Shown here in pieces: positions 17,604 to 25,297 of a DNA stretch of 64,000 nt. The position numbers were made by a program, and so were the translations under genes. Each line of letters starts with the position of its first letter. Within the stretch, counting starts at the first letter, position 1. The stretch is from Leclercia pneumoniae (lineage in GTDB: Bacteria; Pseudomonadota; Gammaproteobacteria; Enterobacterales; Enterobacteriaceae), in contig NZ_CP071383.1 in assembly GCF_017348915.1 (NCBI RefSeq), forward strand, positions 868,001 through 932,000, written 5' to 3'. The notes under the pieces are model-generated. The model was given only the letters and a program-made list of their open reading frames with translations. It searched no databases and was not told where the DNA came from.

Positions 17604-18060
17604 CGGCGGCAGACCGGGAGGCGAAACGCATGCCCGGTACTGCTGATATGTGATGAAATTTTTTCAGTGTACTCTGTTGATAACTGGCTGAATTTAATCA
17701 TATTATTATTTTTTTGTTCAACGTTATCTTTACCGAATAGTGACATTAAATTAAAAATCCCTTCTGAAACAATCACCTGAAAAATATTACGCCACTCCTA
17801 AAAGTGCAGAAACTGAAAAAAAGTGAAATTCGTTTCAATCTTTTCAGTCCGTTTTTGATGCCAGAGAGCCAGCATTGGCGCGGGCTGGCTTCCTTATATG
17901 TAGAAAAACAAAACTGAAAAAATTTACTGCCATGAAAGTGGCAGGCGGGTGCGGTGTAGTGCGATTTTTGTTATTCTTACTTTTTGTCTAACGATTAGAA
18001 TAAAAACATTTTAGAATACGATGAAGATAAAATGAGACATATCGATTTGCTGGGGGAGAG
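17604..18060. promoter_or_regulatory. non-coding AT-rich gap with CTGAAAA repeats
   Basis: No gene is seen in these 457 bp. CTGAAAA occurs at 17777, 17813 and 17914 and inverted at 17661-17667 and 17841-17847. The copies at 17813 and 17841 form an imperfect palindrome (17813-17847) with an inner TGAAA-TTCG-TTTCA hairpin. A separate 7-bp hairpin (AGCCAGC 17867-17873 with GCTGGCT 17884-17890) follows and is not trailed by T. The gap precedes the cargo gene and presumably holds its promoter and operators; no clear -35/-10 pair is visible. Confidence 0.4.
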
Positions 18061-19497
18061 ATGCAAGTAAAAAACAAAAGAAAATATAATAGATTTAAGT
18101 TGTCATATACTAAATATGTCTTTAATTGCGCTTATTATTGTCCGTTTTTATTTCCTCGTTGGTTAGTCAGTGAAGTAAATAGTCGTTATGAGGAAACCGG
18201 AAGCATAAATAGTTATCTTCATAATGATAATCCTAAATTTGTATCTTTCCTCAATGGTGAATTTAATTGGTATAAAACGACACTAAATTTTGCAATCGAA
18301 AAGAATGACCTTGATAAATTGGCTAAGTGGATAGATCGTTATTCTAGAAGTGTTTTTAATGCCTCGCGATATGAAAGCATAAATGATGTTTCAAGCATAT
18401 TTGGTTCCTCCCATTATAACTTCGGGAGAATTAGTGTTAATGGGATGGATAAATATAATGATTCTCTAAAATCTTTATCATCAAAAACTAAATACATTGA
18501 TTTTGTTATACTGAGCTTAAACAAATATGGCAGCGATTTATTTATTCTGACATATGATGTTTTTATGGCGAAAGAGGCGTCTGATGCTATAAAGAATATT
18601 GCTGTCGGTGAACTTGAGTTTGATTCAGAGTTTGAGAGGCTTAACTTTTACAGTAAAAAAAATAGTGGCTTTAAATGTTTGGATAGATCGTGGTTAGCAT
18701 CTGAAATTATTTGCGAAAAATTTGATTTTGTATTTAGTGATGTTTGTAAGGTTTGGAAGGAATTGAATGACGTTATAGGCATTTCAATCCATGAGAACAG
18801 CGTGATTGCGGTTCCAGAAATGTGCATAGAAGAGGGTGTTGATTACTTTTCAAGCACAAATAATCAAGACGCAGAGAGAGTCGCTGAGTTTGGCCATTAT
18901 TACCCCTCTCCATATATGATAAAAGATGATGCTGGATATTTTTTAAATATACATGATACATCAAAATATTCTTTCGATGCTCTTTATATTTACAATAAGA
19001 TTAATGGAAAAGATAATAGTGGATACCCGGATTTCTACCCTCCTGCTAATTCAAAAGGTTTTATCAGTGATATTTCTTTTGGATTGTTGATTTCTAATGA
19101 AATAACTTCCTTAGCTAAGCAGGTTGGAGAGGTTGTAACTGATGAGCATGGTGATGTATTAACGAAGAAACATAATGATTACTTCGTTTTTTATATGCGG
19201 GCAAAAAAAATAAAAAGTTGGCTGAACGCTTTCTCACGAAAAAGGAATGCTAAGGTAAATAATCTAGTGGGGTATCAAATTGAAAAATGTGATGAGTTAG
19301 TAAGCAAAACCGAAAGTTTGTATCATTTATCAGAAAGTAGAATTCAATTTGATAGTATTAAATATAATAAAAAGAACTCAAAGATTATTTTTGGGTTCGT
19401 AATCATACAAATAATTTTAGCTGTGCTGGCAATAGACATCTTAAAATGGAAGATATGGTTAAATAATATTGTCAATTTTTTCAATAAATTCATTTAA
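18061..19497 (+). CDS. AT-rich cargo gene: unknown protein with C-terminal membrane anchor
   Basis: I do not recognise this 478-residue protein. It is soluble-looking over about 440 residues, with many Ser, Tyr, Asn, Lys and Asp and two aromatic-rich stretches (RYSRSVFNASRYES; HYYPSPYMIKDDAGYF). It ends in one hydrophobic helix (IIFGFVIIQIILAVLAIDIL, 442-461) and a short Lys- and Asn-rich tail, as in tail-anchored proteins. The gene is strongly AT-rich compared with the primase gene and the host genes, which points to separate acquisition. It stands alone next to attR, the place where P4-type satellites carry variable cargo, often phage-defence genes (Rousset and colleagues described such a hotspot). 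A defence role is inference from position only. GGGGGAG lies directly before the ATG. Confidence 0.8.
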   Translation: MQVKNKRKYNRFKLSYTKYVFNCAYYCPFLFPRWLVSEVNSRYEETGSINSYLHNDNPKFVSFLNGEFNWYKTTLNFAIEKNDLDKLAKWIDRYSRSVFNASRYESINDVSSIFGSSHYNFGRISVNGMDKYNDSLKSLSSKTKYIDFVILSLNKYGSDLFILTYDVFMAKEASDAIKNIAVGELEFDSEFERLNFYSKKNSGFKCLDRSWLASEIICEKFDFVFSDVCKVWKELNDVIGISIHENSVIAVPEMCIEEGVDYFSSTNNQDAERVAEFGHYYPSPYMIKDDAGYFLNIHDTSKYSFDALYIYNKINGKDNSGYPDFYPPANSKGFISDISFGLLISNEITSLAKQVGEVVTDEHGDVLTKKHNDYFVFYMRAKKIKSWLNAFSRKRNAKVNNLVGYQIEKCDELVSKTESLYHLSESRIQFDSIKYNKKNSKIIFGFVIIQIILAVLAIDILKWKIWLNNIVNFFNKFI

Positions 19498-19546
19498 TTA
19501 GAAGTGCGCATTAGCTAAGCAAGTGACCTATGTATGCTTTCTAGTC

Positions 19547-19567
19547 AGGGGGCATATATGGGGGCAT
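19547..19567 (+). promoter_or_regulatory. GGGGGCAT direct repeats at the right end
   Basis: AGGGGGCAT (19547-19555) and TGGGGGCAT (19559-19567) are offset by 12 bp, the same spacing as the pair beside attL. They lie about 60-80 bp inside attR. Presence at both ends is expected of integrase arm-type or excisionase sites. Confidence 0.5.
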
Positions 19568-19625
19568 TTGTATGTGGTTTTTGTTTTTTCTTGTTTTATT
19601 TCAACTAGTTATTAATGTATTTTGT

Positions 19626-19636
19626 TCCTATTATCG
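19626..19636 (+). repeat. attR core of the satellite
   Basis: TCCTATTATCG is identical to 8663-8673 in thrW. The next bases read CACCATCCCCC against GCACCACCCCC at the tRNA, so one G of the CGGCACCA end is missing here, as expected for a tRNA remnant that is no longer under selection. Confidence 0.85.
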
Positions 19637-19649
19637 CACCATCCCCCTT

Positions 19650-20102
19650 TCAACCAATCCGCTTAGCAAAACAGACCGCATCATCGCGCCCCACATACAC
19701 CCCGTAATTGGGAATCTTTTGATATCCCTGTTTTAAGTAAAAATCTACCGCCTGGGTATTTACGACACGGGTTTCTAAACAGAGCTCCTGATACCCGAGC
19801 TCGCGCGCGGCCTGCTCCAGCCAGGTCAAAATGGCTGTGCCAATACCGGGTTGTGTTCTGCTGGAAAACATTCTTTTAAGTTCGGCAGTGGTAGCCGACA
19901 CCGGACGAAACGCGCCGCAGCCGACTGGCGTTTGGCTGGCATCTCTGGCGATAACCCACCTCGCCCCCGGCGCCATGACATCGTCCAGCTTGAAATTGCT
20001 TTCCCCGCTGGAGCCTGTAATGTGGGATAACTCAGCCGCTAGATATTCAATGAGTCGCTGCGAATCAGCACTGCGTGGGTCGGATTCTTCAATCGTGATC
20101 AT
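19650..20102 (-). CDS. GNAT-family N-acetyltransferase
   Basis: The 150-residue protein shows the GNAT acetyl-CoA fold: a central strand VGCGAFRPVSATTAELKRMF, then the pyrophosphate loop RTQPGIGTAILTWLEQAARELGY (the Q-x-x-G-x-G/A pattern), and LETRVVNTQAVDFYLKQGYQKI at the C-terminus. The substrate is unknown; the family acetylates small amines, antibiotics or protein N-termini. It is the first host gene outside attR and reads towards the satellite, ending 14 bp from the attR core. The start at 20102 has AAGG upstream on the minus strand. Confidence 0.8.
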   Translation of the reverse strand: MITIEESDPRSADSQRLIEYLAAELSHITGSSGESNFKLDDVMAPGARWVIARDASQTPVGCGAFRPVSATTAELKRMFSSRTQPGIGTAILTWLEQAARELGYQELCLETRVVNTQAVDFYLKQGYQKIPNYGVYVGRDDAVCFAKRIG

Positions 20103-20274
20103 GTCGAGCCTTGTGTTGCATGAGCATTATAAGGTTGTCTATGCACAATATGATAACGATGTTATTTATACAAATATGAAATATTAATCATTTCTGAAAA
20201 GGAAATCTCTCTGTTGAATTAAGTTTAAGCTGCCTATAGCCTGGGCCATTATGACTTTAGCTTAAGGTGAGTAT

Positions 20275-20778
20275 ATGGCGCTGCAAGGAAGTTTGATTCT
20301 TAATGGCGCTGACTATGCGCCTTTCAATTTATTTGGTGTCGGTGTTTTTATGGCTTTTTCAGGACAAGGGTTTTGTCGAAATAATCTCTCATGTATGGCA
20401 AATGCAGGAGATGGCCCTATTCCTTCAGGAAAGTACTGGATCGTTGACAGGCAAGAAGGCAACTGGTTATCTCAAAAACGCGTTGAACTCAAAGACTCGG
20501 CTAATAAAATACTTGGGCGACGTGAATTCGGCAAATCCGATTGGTTTGCGCTCTATAGAGATGACTGGGGGATTGATGATGGAACCTGGGTCGAAGATGT
20601 TTATCGGGGATTGTTTCGTTTGCATCCTGGGCGAGTTTCAAAAGGTTGTATCACCATCGCTCATGATTCAGACTTTGCAATAATCAGACAAGCACTATTA
20701 AATACTCAGCTTGTTCAGGTTCCCTGTATGCGCTCACTTAAGGCTCATGGGTGGGTCGAGGTGCAGGCTAGTGGTTAA
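20275..20778 (+). CDS. Tlde1-type type VI secretion effector (DUF2778, L,D-transpeptidase-like)
   Basis: The 167-residue protein has the DUF2778/Tlde1 pattern: an N-terminal LILNG and FSGQGFCRNN start, GPIPSGKYWIVDR, and the catalytic motif HPGRVSKGCITI (H-x5-S-x-G-C). Salmonella Tlde1 is delivered by the type VI system to the periplasm of rivals, where it cuts and exchanges peptidoglycan tetrapeptide stems. Cys and His of the motif are intact here, so activity is expected. The next gene overlaps its stop and encodes a small membrane protein, and an Hcp gene follows; this order supports an effector-immunity-carrier cassette. AAGGTGAG precedes the ATG. Confidence 0.82.
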   Translation: MALQGSLILNGADYAPFNLFGVGVFMAFSGQGFCRNNLSCMANAGDGPIPSGKYWIVDRQEGNWLSQKRVELKDSANKILGRREFGKSDWFALYRDDWGIDDGTWVEDVYRGLFRLHPGRVSKGCITIAHDSDFAIIRQALLNTQLVQVPCMRSLKAHGWVEVQASG

Positions 20779-21037
20779 TAAACATTTCCTATACTATGCT
20801 TGCCACATATCATTGTTTTTAATAGTTATGATGGCTGTGGGTCGAGTCTTGCCAAGCCCCGAAAGTTATATCGACGGTAGTCTGGCAACAATGTTTTGTC
20901 GATTTCTTTATAGCGATGTCAATTGCGAAACTCTATACGATACGCTGTTTTATATAGATATGTTTGTCATCCTCTCATTAGCAGTGCTTATTTATTTAAC
21001 ATTTTTAAACTTAATCAATAGATACAGGAAGAGATAA
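20771..21037 (+). CDS. small membrane protein, candidate immunity protein of the Tlde1-type effector
   Basis: A GTG at 20771 inside the end of the effector gene starts an 88-residue protein with two hydrophobic helices (FLYYACHISLFLIVMMAVG and MFVILSLAVLIYLTFLNLI) around a segment of about 40 residues with two cysteines (MFCRFLYSDVNCETLY). GAGG is 9 bp upstream. The frame is open further upstream inside the effector gene but has no supporting site. Immunity proteins of periplasm-acting effectors are exported or membrane proteins encoded directly after the effector, which fits. No sequence similarity to Tldi1 is claimed. Confidence 0.6.
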   Translation: MVNKHFLYYACHISLFLIVMMAVGRVLPSPESYIDGSLATMFCRFLYSDVNCETLYDTLFYIDMFVILSLAVLIYLTFLNLINRYRKR

Positions 21038-21038
21038 C

Positions 21039-21530
21039 ATGCCAATTCCACCCTATATGTGGCTTAAAGATGATGGTGGTGCAGATATTAAAGGATCTGT
21101 TGATATTAGATATCGCGAAGGCAGTATAGAGATCATTGGCCTCGGCCATGGTATAAATTTACCGGTAGACAATTTAACGGGTAAGATTACAGGTAGTCGA
21201 CAACATTCATCAATGATGATTGAAAAAGAGGTGGACAGTTCTACACCCTATTTATATAAAGCCGCCGCGACTGGACAATCAATGAAAAGTGCGGAAATTA
21301 AGTTTTATAAAATAAATGATGCCGGTCAGGAGGTGTGTTACTACACGGTTTTGATGGAAAAAGTAAAGGTTACAGGCGTTAATTGTAGCGTACCTAATAT
21401 AAAGTTAGCAGGAAACAGTAAAATCAATCACGTTGAAAGCGTCAGCCTTCAATATGAAAAAATAACCTGGAGAATCGAAGACGGTAATATCCAGTTTACC
21501 GACGCCTGGAATGAGCGAAATACGGCATAA
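21039..21530 (+). CDS. Hcp-family type VI secretion tube protein
   Basis: The 163-residue protein belongs to the Hcp1 family: MPIPPYMWLKDDGGADIKGSVDI, a central DSSTPYLYKAAATGQSMKSAEIKFYK and the C-terminal VSLQYEKITWRIEDG stretch that closes the family fold. Hcp hexamers stack to form the inner tube of the type VI system and carry small effectors in their lumen. The ATG is 1 bp after the upstream stop, so the three genes form an operon. No other type VI structural gene is in the window, so this is an orphan cassette that would need a main cluster elsewhere. Confidence 0.88.
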   Translation: MPIPPYMWLKDDGGADIKGSVDIRYREGSIEIIGLGHGINLPVDNLTGKITGSRQHSSMMIEKEVDSSTPYLYKAAATGQSMKSAEIKFYKINDAGQEVCYYTVLMEKVKVTGVNCSVPNIKLAGNSKINHVESVSLQYEKITWRIEDGNIQFTDAWNERNTA

Positions 21531-21734
21531 AATTGTCTGAGGAAGAGGTAAATTGTGATCATGTAATCACGTCCATTGAATACGGCTATGCAAACTTAGT
21601 TTCGCGGCTGTAGGAATAGTGAAAAAGGGCTGTGTGAATTATTATGCTTAAATATTGATTAATCATGCTATTTGTTCGTGGATAACTTCTTATTAACAAT
21701 GTTAAGGTATGGAACCCACCCTATGGAGGTCACC

Positions 21735-22379
21735 ATGCTGGATATTACGCATTTTGGACTGTTTGCTCTGTCTGTTCTTCTTCTTTCCATCACGCCGGGG
21801 CCAGATATTGCCTACGTTGTCGGGCAGAGCGTGGCCAATGGGCGCCGGGCCGGGGTGATCTCTGCGGCGGGGGTAGCGTTGGGAAGTTGTACCCATGCGG
21901 TTGCCAGCGCGGTAGGTCTCACCGCGTTAATCGCCGCCTCTCCGCTGATGTTCACCGTGATTAAATATTTAGGTGCAGCCTATCTGATGTATCTGGGCAG
22001 CAAGATGATCCTGGGCACGCTAAGCAAGAAGAAGGCCGAGGATACAGCGCGGCCGACCATTAAGCCGCTACTGCACCCTTACAGTTTGCTGTCGAAAGGC
22101 TTTATTACTACCCTTACCAATCCGAAGGTACTGCTGTTTTTCATCTCCTTCTTCCCGCAATTTGTCTCCCCGGGCGGCGAGCATCAGGCGGTCTCATTCC
22201 TGCTGCTGGGGCTGGTTTATGCGCTCATTGCGTTTCTCACCGATGTGACTTTTGCCGTTCTGGCGGGCAGCGCCGCAGGAGCGGTATCGCAAAATAAAAC
22301 GCTGCAAACGCTGTTGGATCGCGTTGTTGGCGCGACCTTTATCACCCTGGGTATTCGCCTGGCGCTGACCCGTCGATAA
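21735..22379 (+). CDS. LysE/RhtB-family amino acid exporter
   Basis: The protein (214 residues) has about six hydrophobic segments and the family start FGLFALSVLLLSITPGPDIAYVVGQSVANG (P-G-P-D motif), then GAAYLMYLGSKM and LTNPKVLLFFISFFPQFVSP. Members export amino acids or related metabolites across the inner membrane. The frame is open from 21672, but the ATG at 21735 has GGAGG (21725-21729) at the right distance and begins at the family N-terminus. The substrate cannot be told from the sequence. A second, different LysE-type gene follows 88 bp downstream. Confidence 0.88.
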   Translation: MLDITHFGLFALSVLLLSITPGPDIAYVVGQSVANGRRAGVISAAGVALGSCTHAVASAVGLTALIAASPLMFTVIKYLGAAYLMYLGSKMILGTLSKKKAEDTARPTIKPLLHPYSLLSKGFITTLTNPKVLLFFISFFPQFVSPGGEHQAVSFLLLGLVYALIAFLTDVTFAVLAGSAAGAVSQNKTLQTLLDRVVGATFITLGIRLALTRR

Positions 22380-22467
22380 TCAAACGATTCAAAAGGGCAT
22401 CCCCTCAATATTCAGGATTGCCCCTTCGATGGCTTAACGTTAACCTCTGCGTTTTCGGAGCTCCTGA

Positions 22468-23088
22468 ATGACCGTTACCGATGCTCTGCTGGCCTTTACT
22501 CTCGCTGCCACGCTACTGACACTGACTCCCGGCCTTGATACCGCCCTGATCCTGCGCACCGCCACTGCGGAAGGTGGCAAAAAAGCCTTTCATGCAGCAC
22601 TGGGGATAGATGCGGGCTGTTTTATATGGGGAGCAATGGTGGCTTTTGGGCTGGGGGCGCTGCTGGCAGTGTCTGAATTCGCCTATACGCTACTGAAATG
22701 GTGTGGGGCAGCCTACCTTTGCTGGTTAGGCATTCAACTCTTACTGCGCCCGCGTCAGCAATTTACCCTTAATCAGGCTGCAACCCATGCATCGGGTAAC
22801 TGGTTTGTTCGCGGGATGCTGGGCAACGTGCTCAACCCAAAAATGGGCGTGTTTTACGTCTCGTTTTTACCGCAATTTATCCCGAACGGTCACTCGCCGC
22901 TGCTCTGGACGTTTTTATTGGTGGGTATCCACGTGCTGATTGGCACCCTCTGGTCGCTGACCTTGATTGTGGCGACGCGCTACGCCGCCGGAGTGCTAAA
23001 AAAGCCCGCCGTGGTGAAATGGATGGATCGCACAACGGGCTGCGTCTTTTTGCTGTTTGCCGCCAAACTGGCCATCAGTAAGCGCTAG
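22468..23088 (+). CDS. second LysE/RhtB-family exporter
   Basis: This 206-residue inner membrane protein shows the same family features as its neighbour (TLTPGLDTALILRTATAEGGKKA, GAAYLCWLGIQLLLRP, NVLNPKMGVFYVSFLPQFIPNG, then two C-terminal helices) but the sequences have diverged clearly, so it is not a recent tandem copy. The PGPD motif reads PGLD here. The ribosome binding site (GGAGCTCC before the ATG) is moderate. Its substrate is unknown. Confidence 0.87.
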   Translation: MTVTDALLAFTLAATLLTLTPGLDTALILRTATAEGGKKAFHAALGIDAGCFIWGAMVAFGLGALLAVSEFAYTLLKWCGAAYLCWLGIQLLLRPRQQFTLNQAATHASGNWFVRGMLGNVLNPKMGVFYVSFLPQFIPNGHSPLLWTFLLVGIHVLIGTLWSLTLIVATRYAAGVLKKPAVVKWMDRTTGCVFLLFAAKLAISKR

Positions 23089-23090
23089 CA

Positions 23091-23327
23091 TTACGCTGGC
23101 CGCTTCGCATGCACCCGGGTAAGAGAAGCGGGGAATTTCTCAAGTTTGTTGGCCGGACGAATCGGCCGTCTCACCAGTTCGCCTCCGCAATTTGGGCAGC
23201 GATTGTCCAGCGCGTGTTCAGCGCACTCTGCGCAATAGGTGCATTCAAAAGAGCAGATTCTTGCCGCCGTTGATTCAGGCGGCAAATCGACATCGCACCA
23301 TTCACAGTTGGGACGTAATTCCAGCAT
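23091..23327 (-). CDS. DUF1272 cysteine-rich protein
   Basis: The 78-residue protein is of the DUF1272 type, with a treble of metal-binding pairs: CEWCDVDLP, ICSFECTYCAECAEHALDNRCPNCGGELVRRP. It probably binds zinc through these cysteines. Its role is not known. AGGAG lies before the ATG on the minus strand, and the gene ends 2 bp after the convergent exporter gene. Confidence 0.85.
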   Translation of the reverse strand: MLELRPNCEWCDVDLPPESTAARICSFECTYCAECAEHALDNRCPNCGGELVRRPIRPANKLEKFPASLTRVHAKRPA

Positions 23328-23391
23328 TGCGTGCTCCTGTAAGCGAAAAAACAGACAGCGTTATCGGCCCTGACTTTTTTAGCGCGGGTCG

Positions 23392-25176
23392 TTAACCCGC
23401 CTCAAGCATGCCAAAACTGACAATCCGCGAACGGCCCAGCTCCTTCGCGCGGTATAGCGCCACGTCGGCCGCGCGCAGCAGGGTATCGCTCTGAGCATGT
23501 TCCGGGTAGCTGGCGATGCCGATAGAGACATCAACCGGGCCGAGTTCAGCCAGGCCATAGCGCAGCGACAATCCCCGTACCCCGTCATAAATTTCCGTTG
23601 CGCAGGCGTGGGCGACAGCTTCATCTGCCCCGGCGAGCAGCGCCAGAAACTCCTCGCCGCCATAGCGGAAAGCCAGGCCGGATTCATGCACGGCGCGCTG
23701 CACAATCGTCGCCACGCTTTTAATGACCAGATCGCCCGCCTCGTGACCAAAACGGTCATTAATGCTCTTGAAGTGATCGATGTCGATCATCAGACAGCTC
23801 ACCGGCTCCTTATTACGTACGGCCTGCGCCATTTGGGTTCGCAGGGTATCTTCCAGATGATGGCGGTTGCGCAGGCCGGTCAGCGGATCGAACAGGGCTT
23901 TTTCCAGCAAGGCATCGCGCAATCTCTGGTTAGCCAGCGCCAGGCCCAGCGCCTCTGCCATTAACTCCAGATAAGCACGCGACGGAGCGTTTTCAGGGGT
24001 AAGGTTCTGGAAAGAGAGCAGCCCAATGGCTTCTCCCTGGGCGATAAGGGGCACGCATAAGGATTGATGTGCGCAGGATGCTGGCAAGTGATAGCAAGTG
24101 ATATCCGGCTCACCGCTCCTCGGAGGGTGGCTCTGCCCGCGCCGTACCGCCCAGCACGCATCCGGATGGAACGCCGTTTTGTCCCCCTCTGGCGCCAGCC
24201 ATTCCGCGGCGCAGCGCATCTCCCAGAGTTCGCGATCGAGAATATATAAGCGCCCGGAAACGCCAGGCGCGATATTGGGGGCAAACAGCTTCGCCACGTT
24301 AATGACATCCGCAAAGTTCTCGCATCCCTGCAGGCGCTGCGTCATCCGTGCCAGCAGTTCGCGGATGGCCCAGTCGGCATCGCGCTCTTTTTCCAGCCGC
24401 TGTCGGGCCAGGCCGTTTTCACGGAAGATACGGATGGCCTGCGCCATATCGCCAATTTCATCGATCTGATTGAAGTTCGGCGTTTCAACGGCGTAATCCT
24501 GTGAAGCCAGCCGGTGCACCACGTCGCTCAGGCGCACCACCGGGTGCAGGACGCGGCGTTTAAGAATAAAGCCCAGCACGAACAAGAAGAGCAGGGCAGT
24601 GAGGCCCACCATCACTTCCGAAGCGGTGCGCAACGTTTTTGATTTGTTGGTGGCGGCGTGAACGTCGGCGATGATCCGTTTGTCCAGCATCTGGCGAAAA
24701 TGGTCAATTTGTCGCTGGGCGCGTTCAAGCTCTTGTTCATAAGGTGAGCCATAAAGCAGGTCCAAGGCCTGTTGCTCTTCCCCCCTGGCCATACCCGCCA
24801 GTGCCGCCTGCTGTTCGTCCTGCAACTCATCGATAATTTGTAATCCGTCACGCAGCAGGGAGAGCTTTTCAATAGAGGCGCCATTATCCTTCAGCTGCGT
24901 CAGCCGGACTTCCACGTTCTTCAGTTCGCGGGCCTCCTGCCGGTACGCTTCCAGTGCGGAGGGATCTTTTTTGATGACAAACAGGCGGGCTAAGTCAGAC
25001 AGCCTCCAGGCATCTGTTTCGATCTCTTCGCTGAATTGATCAAACATCTGCCGCTGTTTCACGGCCTGACGCTCAACGTTGTCAGCATGAGAAGCCATTA
25101 GCATCACAATGCCTGAGGCGATAGTCAGACAGACGGTGGCGCCGTAGGCCCAGTTGGTAATCGTAGCGATTCGCAC
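23392..25176 (-). CDS. membrane diguanylate cyclase with HAMP, GAF and GGDEF domains
   Basis: The 594-residue protein should make c-di-GMP. A first helix (about residues 9-29) and a second (VMVGLTALLFLFVLGFIL, about 185-202) enclose a helical periplasmic sensor of the four-helix-bundle type. A HAMP-like linker follows (HPVVRLSDVVHRLASQDYAVETP), then a GAF domain (about 270-415, with CENFADVINVAKLFAPNIAPGVSGRLYIL) and a C-terminal GGDEF domain whose active motif is GGEEF (near 503), an active variant. No RxxD is found five residues before it (the spot reads HESG), so product inhibition at the I-site is unlikely. The start is GTG at 25176, with GGA upstream; no ATG gives the first helix. Confidence 0.88.
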   Translation of the reverse strand: MRIATITNWAYGATVCLTIASGIVMLMASHADNVERQAVKQRQMFDQFSEEIETDAWRLSDLARLFVIKKDPSALEAYRQEARELKNVEVRLTQLKDNGASIEKLSLLRDGLQIIDELQDEQQAALAGMARGEEQQALDLLYGSPYEQELERAQRQIDHFRQMLDKRIIADVHAATNKSKTLRTASEVMVGLTALLFLFVLGFILKRRVLHPVVRLSDVVHRLASQDYAVETPNFNQIDEIGDMAQAIRIFRENGLARQRLEKERDADWAIRELLARMTQRLQGCENFADVINVAKLFAPNIAPGVSGRLYILDRELWEMRCAAEWLAPEGDKTAFHPDACWAVRRGQSHPPRSGEPDITCYHLPASCAHQSLCVPLIAQGEAIGLLSFQNLTPENAPSRAYLELMAEALGLALANQRLRDALLEKALFDPLTGLRNRHHLEDTLRTQMAQAVRNKEPVSCLMIDIDHFKSINDRFGHEAGDLVIKSVATIVQRAVHESGLAFRYGGEEFLALLAGADEAVAHACATEIYDGVRGLSLRYGLAELGPVDVSIGIASYPEHAQSDTLLRAADVALYRAKELGRSRIVSFGMLEAG

Positions 25177-25248
25177 CTGTTGGATCCTTTTACGACGAAA
25201 GTGGGGTGGCGTTCTTTCAAATTATAGAAAATGTTTGATTTCAGCTAA

Positions 25249-25273
25249 TAAAAAAGGCGGCACAGTGCCGCCT
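25249..25273 (-). terminator. intrinsic terminator of the AI-2E transporter gene
   Basis: An 8-bp perfect stem (AGGCGGCA at 25255-25262, TGCCGCCT at 25266-25273) with a 3-nt loop is followed on the minus strand by TTTTTTATT. It lies 25 bp after the stop of the transporter gene. Confidence 0.85.
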
Positions 25274-25297
25274 GGTTTATCGTTTACCGATGCCCCT

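Larger units (their letters stand above)
8663..19636 (+). mobile_element. P4-like phage satellite integrated in thrW
   Basis: The element spans about 10.97 kb between 11-bp direct repeats. In order it encodes an integrase, an unknown protein, an AlpA/Vis-type regulator, a helical unknown protein, a P2 GpN-like capsid protein, a leader with terminator and complementary repeats, an Icd-like small protein, two small proteins, an alpha-type primase-helicase, an iteron origin, an Ogr/Delta activator and an AT-rich cargo gene. This is the modular plan of P4-type satellites, which replicate autonomously and use the late genes of a P2-like helper. No homologue of P4 psu could be recognised. All genes read left to right, and no terminase, portal or tail genes are present, so the element cannot make particles alone. 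Confidence 0.9.
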
